Origin: Leptospira kanakyensis | GTDB lineage: Bacteria; Spirochaetota; Leptospiria; Leptospirales; Leptospiraceae | Reading direction: 5' to 3' | Length of the DNA stretch: 64,000 nt | NCBI RefSeq assembly: GCF_004769235.1 | Contig: NZ_RQFG01000019.1 | Span: 682,001 to 746,000 of the forward strand | Made by a program: the position numbers and the translations under genes | The notes under the pieces: model-generated | Database searches by the model: none | What the model saw: the letters and a program-made list of their open reading frames with translations, nothing else | Told to the model about the DNA's origin: nothing | Part shown: piece after piece, positions 9,001 through 16,648 of the stretch | How the letters are laid out: each line of letters begins with the position of its first letter | Position numbering within the stretch: position 1 is the first letter of the stretch

Positions 9001-10303
9001 AATCTAAACAAAATCCATCCACCCAAGGGTTTGTCTTTGGGTATAAGGCTGACCAGATACAAGATATAAATCCTAGATCGCAAGCAGGTCTATTTTTATT
9101 GCCTAACGGAACTCGAGCTATAAATTCCGTATCAGGATAATATTCATTCACATCCACTTTCAACGCATCAAAATTGAAGCTATCTCCAGTTCCACCGGGC
9201 ATTTTGTTAAGAAACGAAGGACGTATCTTGTTGAATAATTTAGTAATTTTCACCTGTGACTTTGGCGGCTGGCTCGCCTTCATACTAAGATAAGCATAAA
9301 TCACTTGTTTTGCGAATTGAAGAGTCCGGTTTTCAACATCCGCCTTTGCAGAAAAACCTGAATTTAAAGTCTGACTACTTCCCGAAATTAGTTTTTTATC
9401 TATCCCATCGTGACTTGGAGCGTATTCAAATTCTAATGGCCTATGAGTTGCCAATGACAAGAGATTATCTTTTTCAAATTCAATTTTTGCAAGTAAACTC
9501 TCTTGCGTCTTCGGATCAACATTGTAAGTAAACTCGTAGCTATGGACATGTGAATTGTCAGAATAAAACTTAACTCTTTTTAATCTCCAATCCTCTTCGG
9601 TTAAATCCTTTTCTGTATATTCCTTTGTATAATCCGGCCTTGTTTCATAAGCGAATTTAATGTAACGTAGGCCACCAGCATAAGTGATTTTATCAGGATA
9701 TAGTTGCCCTTTCCTTGAAATCCATTCAAACCGAACGGTTTCACCGTTCAAATCACGAATTTCAGATATTCCCCACGTTCTCACGCCGCCATTCAATGCA
9801 AAGAGTTGGGCGCCTGAGCCGCCAAACGTATACTGAACGCCCTCTTTATCGAAAGCCTTAAATTCCAATGGTCCTTTACCAGATTCTCCTTGAGGATAGA
9901 AGGTAAAAAAGGACTCATTTTTGGAATAAAATGTACTTCGATCTGCATTTCCTGAAACTAACTGACCCAATTCAGACGAGTAGAATTCATCTCCGGATGA
10001 ATAATTCAGTCCGTAAGATGGGTCGCGTTTAATAAAAGGAATTCCAGATAAACTCCAACCTTTTCCCAAAAGACCATTGGGAGATCCAGAATTGTAGCCT
10101 AACTTTAATTCAGGGGCTAAATCAAAAGTCCCATCTGGAATTTCTAACGGTATTTCGAAAGTGGCATTCCCTCCATGATCCACATTGACCACTGGCATCG
10201 GCAATAGAAGTAGATTTGAAAATTGGAAATTGAATAAAAGTAAAAAAGAAGCGGATAGAATAACAATTGATAGAGAAAATTTTCGCATAACAAGATTTAC
10301 CAT
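3014..10303 (-). CDS. SpvB/RHS-repeat polymorphic-toxin-like protein
   Basis: A 2429-residue exported protein. A signal peptide (best start MRKFSLSI, residue 6) is followed by an SpvB-type N-terminal domain (about 35-330, with YNSGSPNGLLGKGWSLSG). Then come several VCBS/FG-GAP-like DxDGDG or DxNxDG repeats (about 455-965), a TcdB-middle-like segment (about 1000-1200), and RHS/YD repeats (about 1250-1890). Two hydrophobic stretches interrupt the protein at 1947-1965 and 2003-2019, the second ending in a lipobox-like TTTVGC. The RHS core (HPDHLGS, about 2075-2190) follows, and then a 239-residue tip (2191-2429) with no recognised toxin motif. The core ends in NPLSKTDYTGN, where many RHS proteins have DPxGL, so self-cleavage is doubtful. 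In SpvB/TcB-RHS families the repeats form a cocoon around a C-terminal effector. It is the head of the minus-strand accessory locus. Confidence 0.9.
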   Translation of the reverse strand: MVNLVMRKFSLSIVILSASFLLLFNFQFSNLLLLPMPVVNVDHGGNATFEIPLEIPDGTFDLAPELKLGYNSGSPNGLLGKGWSLSGIPFIKRDPSYGLNYSSGDEFYSSELGQLVSGNADRSTFYSKNESFFTFYPQGESGKGPLEFKAFDKEGVQYTFGGSGAQLFALNGGVRTWGISEIRDLNGETVRFEWISRKGQLYPDKITYAGGLRYIKFAYETRPDYTKEYTEKDLTEEDWRLKRVKFYSDNSHVHSYEFTYNVDPKTQESLLAKIEFEKDNLLSLATHRPLEFEYAPSHDGIDKKLISGSSQTLNSGFSAKADVENRTLQFAKQVIYAYLSMKASQPPKSQVKITKLFNKIRPSFLNKMPGGTGDSFNFDALKVDVNEYYPDTEFIARVPLGNKNRPACDLGFISCIWSALYPKTNPWVDGFCLDYAFFSHEYCLHGSPMPNKVTLPTDLDGDGISEYTRILGRADLNQAYLKTNDFKNNSTSASPTFPMKYNTYFDLADIDGDGRTDFLFEEDGVLYVSYSDGVSLGNPTRYSNVYLEPYSQNMTQTNNLKPRDYAVDINRDGRADFIHLDTNTAYVYLSQGRSFAPVKQFSLGGVMSILHETTETNPFIAHRLNQFSDIDGDGLPEHVQIVNINPPPEQGSLIAMRMRHKDEVNQAEARNNLLKDLIVNMVNQGADVVRFYPEYQAAAGSIIVIHIGIIYDIEGVFASVIHPNGRALYYDLLTRPGTATTAELKTLKEFIDQQYFEVVLSDLMGRQNNEVDHLISYLRNVDLSGASYSFFVTKFDLKTNTLSQKSYPLPKHIIGAIGKNWVVDVNRDGLPDLLTLTNQNSHTNPFDYGTQNAYELSSYVNVLFNHGDGFDVSDPKSTYINTVIKPDKFLEHQDPNSSKYFSFDVADVNEDSNLDIVIKEFDTQNFHIYQGNGNGNFSYQSAFSLPSSQIHKSSFEDRNYDGIADMYFQYGPELITQQIVSNSPAATGGILVRLTNNIDGAESKIQYDWKKNFSGAVVKTGANYSTSLPNFAPDLLVRSVSSQLAFGYPIEKQEYSYFNTRFKPGDLETNSDLSFEMIYESSYINGVLDTVETTKYSHNPNLTGMVVYQATADRNGNLLSEEENFYSTVQPHSKTRLVLLNSKINKTYWNSMLKDEVNSSYGYSSEYSYEPISITENWNGRTKQTNITYQSNASLNIKAQMVEKVITISGQLAEHSKWTYSGKDVISESKLTGNSQWYSKYYTYDSLGNVLSATDSIGRTIHYTYNDITRSKITSTTNALGQKSEMEYDPRTDQVLSKKDHNGNLVEYSYDEYGRKKKSVVNGDHLESIEYSMEGSNAIVKNISHTPEGDIWVKTTSNLKGKQIKKESSADNNQLLVEELVFDEKGREIERSKPHFQGFDSGKSYIFYYDTTEDSEERPKKVISATGEVTEITYELYSTSMVTKNGSEVIKTEEIVNDAWDRVIRRVTQGETLKYEFDYADRLTKITDPGNGITNITYNIAGKKTSYSDSNSGETKYLYNIAGELTEQIDQRGISIKYEYDGLGRMTKQLPANEKNIVFEFDTATSISSSNLIGNLSKVTDQSGITEYKYDHKGNVIAERRSIDDISVLFERTYDDFDRIKSVKYPDGTVIKNYYNLIGQKSLVTMDSHDGTSLNHTVVNYESPKLLDNLIQVDRKTGNGVVTQINYDQNRNRIQSYVTRLKDQTVEQSVKLAYDLRGNIQSITDLLNESRNQVFEYDHLSRITKANGKYGDEVYIYAKNGNLLKKGAFQYSYSNPNHIHATTSVNSPNTGTMNYVYDSVGNMTSRNGDQITYNALGKIVSIDTENGDRFEYDYEYSGNRIRKTLKNSGTTTYNFNNLYEIARIPGQGDKHTLYIYGHDNDLVSQYTRTDVILNQSVASTNSIWRESICAVTEVGCGQSLGSFVTYLLKVAGEKTNVYSEGYLLAGHKMLPWVVVFFLVLYLIHRGRENTSETNPTLTVPSSGFSPFNVNIVGNTHSILLRYTSGSILFIFSFTTTVGCFPLGGTESESGVPIWLLGATSVPVDTPSVGGGPINLGGNQGGGGTAESARIAGMFFFHPDHLGSITMITDGHGNALAGGERGGKSHISYKPYGEILRTDSYGPDIVKFKYTGQEEDKESGLSYYKARYYDPMVGRFLSNDGMTFPEKANGMNRQMYVDGNPLSKTDYTGNEVQESTAQTGYLMIWAFFKTNKQNKIGHFSTPGHNYSGDGNNDYLDGFFNKDKSKVFAALVASTLIFQAISKGLDDDASLEESWKHAIFFALVLAPLLRTIPKSPMDKVSQKHDDSASTSLLVFDGPGDDRRHSRGANEFVKDSFKAISRPSKLTAGDLLTFAIGVPLYSIYGNFRGMGYDLSRANKWKIGDAAAFMGRGGCLMMGPVCAPLADKNLKTAFFVRSGRYKMNMFKIKHTYF

Positions 10304-10370
10304 TTTTTATGGTATTTCTTGCCAGTTTATATCATTCCAATATTTTCTGTCAATAAATACTCGTTAACTG

Positions 10371-11273
10371 ATGAAATTAAATTTTAAATCAAAAAAACAC
10401 ATTACAATATTCTTATTTTTGTTATCATTAAATTTGAACTCTGTTCAAATTCAATTTTCGAATGGTAATGTTTATCACGCGTCTTTTATTTCAGATGATT
10501 CTCACCATTTGCTCGTTAGATATAGAGGAAAAGATTATAAAATACCTAAAAAAGAGATAGAAAGCTTTGATATGTCAAATAATACGAATATAGATTCATC
10601 ATACTCGCTTTCGACGTTTAAATTAAAGAACGGCAGTAGGATACGTGGCTTAATTGCAGAAGAAAAAAAAGAAGAATTCGTAGTAAAAACAGAGTTAGGA
10701 TTCTTAACGATTCTAAAATCAGAAATATTACCTCCTACACCCTCTAAATTAGAGAATCCCGATTTTCCTGAAGAGTATCTTTCCTTTGATAAAGAAAACA
10801 ACCAAACAATTGTCGGTTTATCACTCTTTTTACTTCCAACTTACTCGCCATTATCCAAAAATCATCCAATGCTTGAAGGTGCTTCGTTCTTTGTGGAACC
10901 TGCCTTTTTAAAATGGAATTCAAATTGGCAAATGGGATTTAAGATGGAGCACTATCGCTCCAATGGTAACGGAGAAAGTTTTACAATTCAGACTGGAAAT
11001 ATCTATGGTCTTTACTCAAAGAAATTTAATAATCATGAACTATTAAACTTCTACAGTTCTTTGAGTATTGGTGTTGGTCAGGTAAATTATAGAACAAACG
11101 ATGGTGATGTGTTTGGCGGTAGAAATAGTTCACTGGGATTCGATATTGGATGGCAAGGACTTAAATTTTCAAATTCCCTTATTCGAATTGGACTCAAAAA
11201 CCAGTGTTTTATTGAGACCAAAGAACTTTTTTGTGGATCTGGGTTCGAGATCCAAGGCGGTTGGATTTTTTAA
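10371..11273 (+). CDS. Predicted outer-membrane beta-barrel-like protein
   Basis: A 300-residue protein with a signal peptide (hydrophobic to about residue 25). An N-terminal domain follows with two small beta modules (SNGNVYHASF... and KLKNGSRIRGLI...TILKSEI), a pattern common in leptospiral envelope proteins. The C-terminal half alternates polar and aromatic residues and ends in QGGWIF, an aromatic end typical of outer-membrane barrels. It is first in a tight three-gene operon (the stop overlaps the next start as TAATG) and is divergent from the RHS gene, with only 67 bp between. Function is unknown. Confidence 0.65.
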   Translation: MKLNFKSKKHITIFLFLLSLNLNSVQIQFSNGNVYHASFISDDSHHLLVRYRGKDYKIPKKEIESFDMSNNTNIDSSYSLSTFKLKNGSRIRGLIAEEKKEEFVVKTELGFLTILKSEILPPTPSKLENPDFPEEYLSFDKENNQTIVGLSLFLLPTYSPLSKNHPMLEGASFFVEPAFLKWNSNWQMGFKMEHYRSNGNGESFTIQTGNIYGLYSKKFNNHELLNFYSSLSIGVGQVNYRTNDGDVFGGRNSSLGFDIGWQGLKFSNSLIRIGLKNQCFIETKELFCGSGFEIQGGWIF

Positions 11274-12646
11274 TGAAAATAACTTTATCAATAATAACAA
11301 TTTTAATAACCGCATTTTTCATAAGTTGTTCACAAAATCCAATAACAGGAGGAACTTTTAAAGATGAAATCAAAGTGGAGTGGGCAGGGGTCGGTGGGAT
11401 AACCGAAACATCTGCAATAGTAACGTGGAAGTGTTCTTTCGAAGCGGTTGGGTTTTTACATACATCAGGATCAAATTTTTCACGTTTAGATACCACCATT
11501 CTAAAATCAGAAATTCATGCCCTACCTGTTTCCGGTTTAATAAACAATCAGAATTACCAAGCCATCCCTTCTTGCGGCGCATCGGAGCAAGGTTTGAGTT
11601 TTCCTATCGGATTTAAAACTGCTTCAAGTCTCAAGACAATTTATGAAAGAAGTATTTGGATTGTTGGTGGAACGGGAGTTGATAATAATCCAATCGGTCC
11701 GATTGATTATTATGATCCAATTACCAACACATGGTCACAAGCAGTGACCAGCATTCCAACACCACGGGTTAACGCACAAATTGTCAGTCATAATGGAAAA
11801 ATATTTATTATTGGGGGAATGACTAAATCTGGTGGAACTTATTCAGTTAGTAGAATAGTAGAAACTTATGATCCCATTGCTGGCACTTGGCAACAATATG
11901 ATGACATTCCGAACACTGTACAAGGTGGCATTGTTGGTTCAATAGGTGAAGAAATTTTTGTAATCGGTGGAACAACGAGCTTGGATATGACAACTGGAAC
12001 CGTTCTAAATACTGTCTACCAATTTCGACCGGATGTAACTAACGGAGGTAATTGGTCGAACTACACGTCCAGTACTTCCATCTTCGGTAGAATTGATATG
12101 AGTGCTTGCACATATTCAGGAAGTATCATCTACTCTGGGGGACGTTTTTATCAGGACGGCTTGGCATATGCAACAACGGATGCATACACCCCTTCGCTAA
12201 ATTCAACAACAGGAAAAATAGAAGCTTCAATATCTCTGGCTAGACACGGTGCTGCCGCTAGTTGTTACAGACCAAAACAAACTGACCGTTATAATACGGA
12301 TCCACCTATCTATTTTATTGCTGGAGGTTCTACAGGAACGAATATTTCTCAACCAGTAACTTCCATTACACCTTCAAATAGATTTGAATTCATGGGGCTA
12401 ACCGGCTCTTCTAACTTATTTACAACTGGATCAAATTTGCCAGAAAACTTATATGCGCCAGCAATGGAAATTGATTACGAAAATAGAATTTTATATTTAT
12501 TCGGTGGAGCCACATCAATCAATTTACCAACTAACAAAGTAAGAACTTTAAATCTAGACAACCCAGGTTCGAACTCTTGGGTTGAGTTACCGTCACTTAT
12601 GCCAAGGGCTAGATTTGGCCACCAAGCAATCATCTTAAATAGGTAA
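11273..12646 (+). CDS. Kelch-like repeat lipoprotein
   Basis: The start is taken at the ATG at 11273, overlapping the previous stop. It gives MKITLSIITILITAFFISC, a lipoprotein signal with Cys19; the longer frame upstream is antigenic noise from the neighbour's coding region. A fibronectin-like domain (about 30-110) is followed by kelch-type repeats: IWIVGGTG...YDPITNTWSQ, KIFIIGGM...YDPIAGTWQQ, EIFVIGGT, IIYSGGRF, PPIYFIAGGS and ILYLFGGA. That is about six blades, ending GHQAIILNR. It is probably a surface or periplasmic beta-propeller. It sits between a barrel-like protein and a membrane-anchored helical protein. Confidence 0.8.
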   Translation: MKITLSIITILITAFFISCSQNPITGGTFKDEIKVEWAGVGGITETSAIVTWKCSFEAVGFLHTSGSNFSRLDTTILKSEIHALPVSGLINNQNYQAIPSCGASEQGLSFPIGFKTASSLKTIYERSIWIVGGTGVDNNPIGPIDYYDPITNTWSQAVTSIPTPRVNAQIVSHNGKIFIIGGMTKSGGTYSVSRIVETYDPIAGTWQQYDDIPNTVQGGIVGSIGEEIFVIGGTTSLDMTTGTVLNTVYQFRPDVTNGGNWSNYTSSTSIFGRIDMSACTYSGSIIYSGGRFYQDGLAYATTDAYTPSLNSTTGKIEASISLARHGAAASCYRPKQTDRYNTDPPIYFIAGGSTGTNISQPVTSITPSNRFEFMGLTGSSNLFTTGSNLPENLYAPAMEIDYENRILYLFGGATSINLPTNKVRTLNLDNPGSNSWVELPSLMPRARFGHQAIILNR

Positions 12647-12649
12647 TTT

Positions 12650-13228
12650 ATGCGATTTTTACTTTTTATTTTATTATTTTTAAGTGTATCAATTAACTCA
12701 GAAGAGAAACTGGAAGAAGACATCCTACTTTACAGAAAATCAATTCGAGAGCATCAATTCGATAAAGCAGAAAGTATTCTTCGAAAACTTGGAAATGACG
12801 GTCTTTCTATTCCAAATCTCGAACTTCTAGAAACGGAATTTTGGATTGAAAAGGGCGAGTATTTATACCAAAACAAACAATTTAAATCGGCATTTCCTTT
12901 TTTCAAAGATGCTTATTTGCGATGGCGGACAAACCAACTTGTCAATGAACGCTACAAAGAACTAAATTCAAAAATTTTGACTGACGAAATTGTAGAAAAC
13001 AAACAAGTAAAAAACAACATTGGGAACCAATCAAAAACAATCATCGATTTATCACCATTATCTGAGTCTATCAATCAACTAAACCAAAACTTATCTATGA
13101 TTCGAGAGGAGATAAAAGAAAATAAAGACGAAATCAGATTGCTAACCAAACAAAATACAATATTTACGTATTTAATTGTTTTTAATATTTTTCTTTTAAC
13201 TGCCTTATTTATTTTTACTAAAAAATAA
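12650..13228 (+). CDS. Signal-peptide, TPR-like, C-terminally membrane-anchored protein
   Basis: A 192-residue protein with an N-terminal signal peptide (MRFLLFILLFLSVSINS). A helical region follows (about 20-100) with TPR-like spacing (EFDKAESILRKL, GEYLYQNKQFKSAFPFFKDAY). Next is a coiled-coil-like segment (SESINQLNQNLSMIREEIKENKDEIRLL), and one C-terminal transmembrane helix with a short basic tail (FIFTKK). It begins 3 nt after the kelch lipoprotein and ends the operon. No specific function is recognised. Confidence 0.65.
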   Translation: MRFLLFILLFLSVSINSEEKLEEDILLYRKSIREHQFDKAESILRKLGNDGLSIPNLELLETEFWIEKGEYLYQNKQFKSAFPFFKDAYLRWRTNQLVNERYKELNSKILTDEIVENKQVKNNIGNQSKTIIDLSPLSESINQLNQNLSMIREEIKENKDEIRLLTKQNTIFTYLIVFNIFLLTALFIFTKK

Positions 13229-13457
13229 ATATTTCAAACATTGATGCCATCTGGTTTATTCGTAGTTAAGTCGCCTGCAGATCCCAAAAGTCCGCCAATT
13301 CAAGAAACCAAAATCAAATAAAAAAAAAGGAACTATTTTTCTATATTTAGCATTGAATCCCAAATAAAAAGCCGTTTCAATTTGTTTCATCCCCCAAAAA
13401 TATTTCGTCTCATTTTCTGATTTACCTGGCTTAAACAACAGAAAGTTTATACTAAAA

Positions 13458-14447
13458 ATGGACTCAAACGGATCACCCGATTATGCACAAATGGTTTTGG
13501 ACAATTCAACAGATGCCATTGTCCTCATCGGACTTGATTATTCCGTTTTAGCCTTCAACCAAAGTTTACTCGACACACTCAAAGCCTACTCTGGAAGAAT
13601 TATAAAAATCGGAGAGGATTATAGAAGTTTTGTCACAGAACAAGACAAAGAAGTTTTCCATGTCCTTGTACAAAAGGCAATCCTCGGAGAAACCACTTTA
13701 ATTGAAAGACATTCGGACTACAAAGGTATTTCCATTTGGTTTGAATATAGAATGAGTCCCACTTACGATAGAGAAAAAAATCTTTTGGGAGTTTGTCTTC
13801 GTGCAAAAAATATAGATACAAGAAAAAAAATGGAGATTGCCCTTTCCGAAAGCGAACAAAAGTTCAGAAACTTAATTGAATCGGCACCTAACTCCATTTT
13901 GATTGTTGATACCTCTGGGAAAATTGTTCACTGTAATATAGAAACAGAAAATACTTTTGGATTCAAAAAAGAAGAACTAATCGACAAATCCGTTGAATGC
14001 CTCGTTCCCTCCCGATACCGATCAGGACACGATCTTTTGGTTGGTGATTATATAAAAAGTCCCAAACCAATCCGTATTGGAAAAAACCAAGTCACAACTG
14101 CTGTGAAAAAAGATGGAACGGAAATCTTTGTAGAAGTCAGTCTGAATGGCTTTAAAGTCAATCAAACCAACTACGTTTCTGCAATCATCGTAGACATTAC
14201 AGAAAAAATCCAAACGGAAAACAAAATCAAAACTCAAATCCAAGAATTAAAAGAAATTGCAAGGATCCAATCTCACGAAATCCGAAGGCCACTTGCGAAT
14301 ATCTTAGGGCTTTTGGAACTTTTAGAATCAGGAATGACCGAAGAAAAAACGAGCGAAATCCATTCCTATTTACGAAAGTCAGCCAACGACTTAGATGTAT
14401 TGGTTTGCGAAATTGTAAAAAGAACTTCCGTTAGTCTTTCCGATTGA
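13458..14447 (+). CDS. PAS-PAS-HisKA protein lacking an ATPase domain
   Basis: A 329-residue soluble protein. It has PAS 1 (about 8-120), PAS 2 (about 132-250, with SAPNSILIVDTSGKIVHCN) and a helical HisKA-like segment (about 258-322) with H-box QSHEIRRPLANI (His273). The protein ends at KRTSVSLSD with no N, G1 or G2 boxes of HATPase_c, and the next gene is convergent, so the ATPase domain is not split off nearby. It could be phosphorylated in trans, act as a dimerisation partner of another kinase, or be a sensor remnant. The 229 nt upstream hold no other gene. Confidence 0.8.
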   Translation: MDSNGSPDYAQMVLDNSTDAIVLIGLDYSVLAFNQSLLDTLKAYSGRIIKIGEDYRSFVTEQDKEVFHVLVQKAILGETTLIERHSDYKGISIWFEYRMSPTYDREKNLLGVCLRAKNIDTRKKMEIALSESEQKFRNLIESAPNSILIVDTSGKIVHCNIETENTFGFKKEELIDKSVECLVPSRYRSGHDLLVGDYIKSPKPIRIGKNQVTTAVKKDGTEIFVEVSLNGFKVNQTNYVSAIIVDITEKIQTENKIKTQIQELKEIARIQSHEIRRPLANILGLLELLESGMTEEKTSEIHSYLRKSANDLDVLVCEIVKRTSVSLSD

Positions 14448-14479
14448 TTCAATCTAACGAAAAGACTGTGAAGATATTT

Positions 14480-16648
14480 TTATTTTGTAGTCCTTGTGAA
14501 CACTCCGTCCCACCCTTCCGCTGGAGGATTCTGAAACAAAGCTTGGCATCTTTTGATGAGAAGATGGCTTGCGGCGTCTTTATATCCGTAAATTTTTGAT
14601 ACATTTTCAAAACAACTGATGGCTTTTTCCCATTCTCTCTGCGAATAAAATCGAAATCCCTCTTCATACATTTGTTCAGCTTCCAGAACCTGTGGTGTGA
14701 ATTCCGAAACAGATGAAACCAAACTATAAATTTTGACAGGGGCTTCCTTACCCTTCACACGAATCCAATCCAAAAATCGGAAATGGAATTCGTCTTTACA
14801 AACAGATTCGATACTTTCAGAAACTAGGATGGACGTTCCATAATCTTTTGCAGCGGCTTCCAAACGTGCCGCCAAATTGACGGTATCTCCCATCATCGTA
14901 TATGATGCCAAACTATCCGTTCCCATAAAACCAACCTTAGCTGGTCCACAGTTCAATCCAATCCGAAACTTCATCTCACGAGCTGTTTTGGTATAATCCA
15001 TTTTTTCATTCCAAACGGAGCGTAAAACTTCGAGTTCACTCACCATTTCGAGAGCCGTTTTACAAGCAAGCCTTGGATGTTCTTTGTTTTGGATGGGAGC
15101 TCCAAAAATTCCGACGATGGCATCCCCAATGTATTTATCCAAAGTTCCAGAGTTAACTTTTAAAATTTTAGTCATTGCGGAAAGGTATTCATTGAGTAAC
15201 CTTGCCAAGTCACTGGCGCTTAGTTCTTCACTGATACTTGAAAATCCAGCAACATCAGAAAAAAAGGCAGTGATTTCCCATTCACCTCCCTTTTTTAAGG
15301 ATTCCAAGTTTTCGAGGGCTTCACTCACAACCCCAGGGTCTACCAAGTTTCGTAAAACATTATTAAACTTTCTTTTTTCTTTTCCTTCCGTATATGTGAG
15401 ATAAGCAAAACCCATTAAATAAGAAAGAGGGAAGGCAATGATAAAAGGAGAACTCGCCAAAACCAAATCCATTCGATATAAAAAATAAAACAGACCAACA
15501 AACATCGATATAGCGAGAATTGGATAAATATTTCGTAAAAAATGCCACTGATTGACAAAAAGGATAATGACTCCAATGATAAGAATGAAAAGAGTAAATC
15601 CAATGCCCCAAACTTCAGGAAGTTCCTTTAACAAATGACCTTCGATCAAGTTTGAAGCAAATACTGCCTGGCCAATCACACCTGGAAAAAGACCAAATGG
15701 GGTCACCACATCATCATGGGTGGAAGCCGCAGAAGTTCCAATCAAAACAATTTTGTTCTCAAAAAGTGAAGGTGGCACTAAAAGTTTTTCAGGGTCTTCT
15801 ACTTCGCTCGAATTGAGTTGGTTTAAGGACTCAATGATTCCAGCAGCCGAGTAACGAGGAATGTTCCGAATTTCTTCTTCAGTATAAAAATAGGCACGAA
15901 CCAAACCATCTTTACCCAAAGGAATTTCTCTTCTTACGCCCTCTTTTTGAATGACAAAGTGACCATCTTTCCATTCGGTTGCGTACGATTTTCCCTCTAC
16001 AAATGCTTGTAAGGCGAGAGTTGGGAAATGATTATTTTTCCAACGAATGAACGGGGCAAACCTACGAAGGATTCCATCACTATCAGGGATTACATTCACC
16101 ACATGTAACATGGGGGCAGTAATCCCAACTTCTCCAATGGGAAAAGATGCATTTTCATAACGGGGAAACGGTGAATTCTCTGGTAAGGGAACATTGAACT
16201 TCTTCGCAAGTATCTCTTCGCCTTCCCGCGGGATCACAATCCCTCCATCCCGGAAATTTGCGGCATGTGAAATCTCACCTAAACTTTGATTGGCGGCAAC
16301 CAGAGCTTCATCATAGTCAGACCTTTCTGTAAACATAATATCTATGATGGTGATTTTAGGAGGAGTGATGAGTTTGGTATATCCGATTAAAGTTGGATAA
16401 ATATTCCTTTTCCAAGGCCACTGTCCTAACTCAGGATGATCTGCATATTTTGCAATGCTCTGTTCATCAATATCGATAATGACTATGTCTTTCGAAAACT
16501 TATGATGGGATGGAAGTAGATGAAAGAGCGAATCCGATAACTTTCGATTTAAAGTATTAGAAAAACCGAATAAAGAAATAAGCCCCAGAATGGTTCCTGG
16601 AATTAGAACCATCAGAAAAAATGGAAATAGGTATTTTTTTTGTTTCAT
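14480..16648 (-). CDS. CHASE2 adenylate/guanylate cyclase
   Basis: A 722-residue membrane protein making a cyclic nucleotide. It has an N-terminal membrane helix (about 7-30), an extracytoplasmic CHASE2 domain (about 35-340, with IIDIDEQSI), three transmembrane helices (about 348-420), and a class III cyclase domain (about 455-640). Metal-binding aspartates are visible at Asp465 (FFSDVAGF) and Asp509 (KYIGDAIVGIFGAP). The C-terminal tail (about 660-722) is helical and TPR-like. The start overlaps the end of the upstream M48 protease gene by 4 nt (ATGA), so the two are coupled. Specificity for ATP or GTP cannot be read with confidence. Confidence 0.9.
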   Translation of the reverse strand: MKQKKYLFPFFLMVLIPGTILGLISLFGFSNTLNRKLSDSLFHLLPSHHKFSKDIVIIDIDEQSIAKYADHPELGQWPWKRNIYPTLIGYTKLITPPKITIIDIMFTERSDYDEALVAANQSLGEISHAANFRDGGIVIPREGEEILAKKFNVPLPENSPFPRYENASFPIGEVGITAPMLHVVNVIPDSDGILRRFAPFIRWKNNHFPTLALQAFVEGKSYATEWKDGHFVIQKEGVRREIPLGKDGLVRAYFYTEEEIRNIPRYSAAGIIESLNQLNSSEVEDPEKLLVPPSLFENKIVLIGTSAASTHDDVVTPFGLFPGVIGQAVFASNLIEGHLLKELPEVWGIGFTLFILIIGVIILFVNQWHFLRNIYPILAISMFVGLFYFLYRMDLVLASSPFIIAFPLSYLMGFAYLTYTEGKEKRKFNNVLRNLVDPGVVSEALENLESLKKGGEWEITAFFSDVAGFSSISEELSASDLARLLNEYLSAMTKILKVNSGTLDKYIGDAIVGIFGAPIQNKEHPRLACKTALEMVSELEVLRSVWNEKMDYTKTAREMKFRIGLNCGPAKVGFMGTDSLASYTMMGDTVNLAARLEAAAKDYGTSILVSESIESVCKDEFHFRFLDWIRVKGKEAPVKIYSLVSSVSEFTPQVLEAEQMYEEGFRFYSQREWEKAISCFENVSKIYGYKDAASHLLIKRCQALFQNPPAEGWDGVFTRTTK

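Noticed and set aside
13256..13438. A 60-codon open frame on the minus strand in the gap before the PAS protein
   Set aside because: No ribosome site, signal or recognisable composition; the gap is 229 bp and probably holds only promoter sequence.
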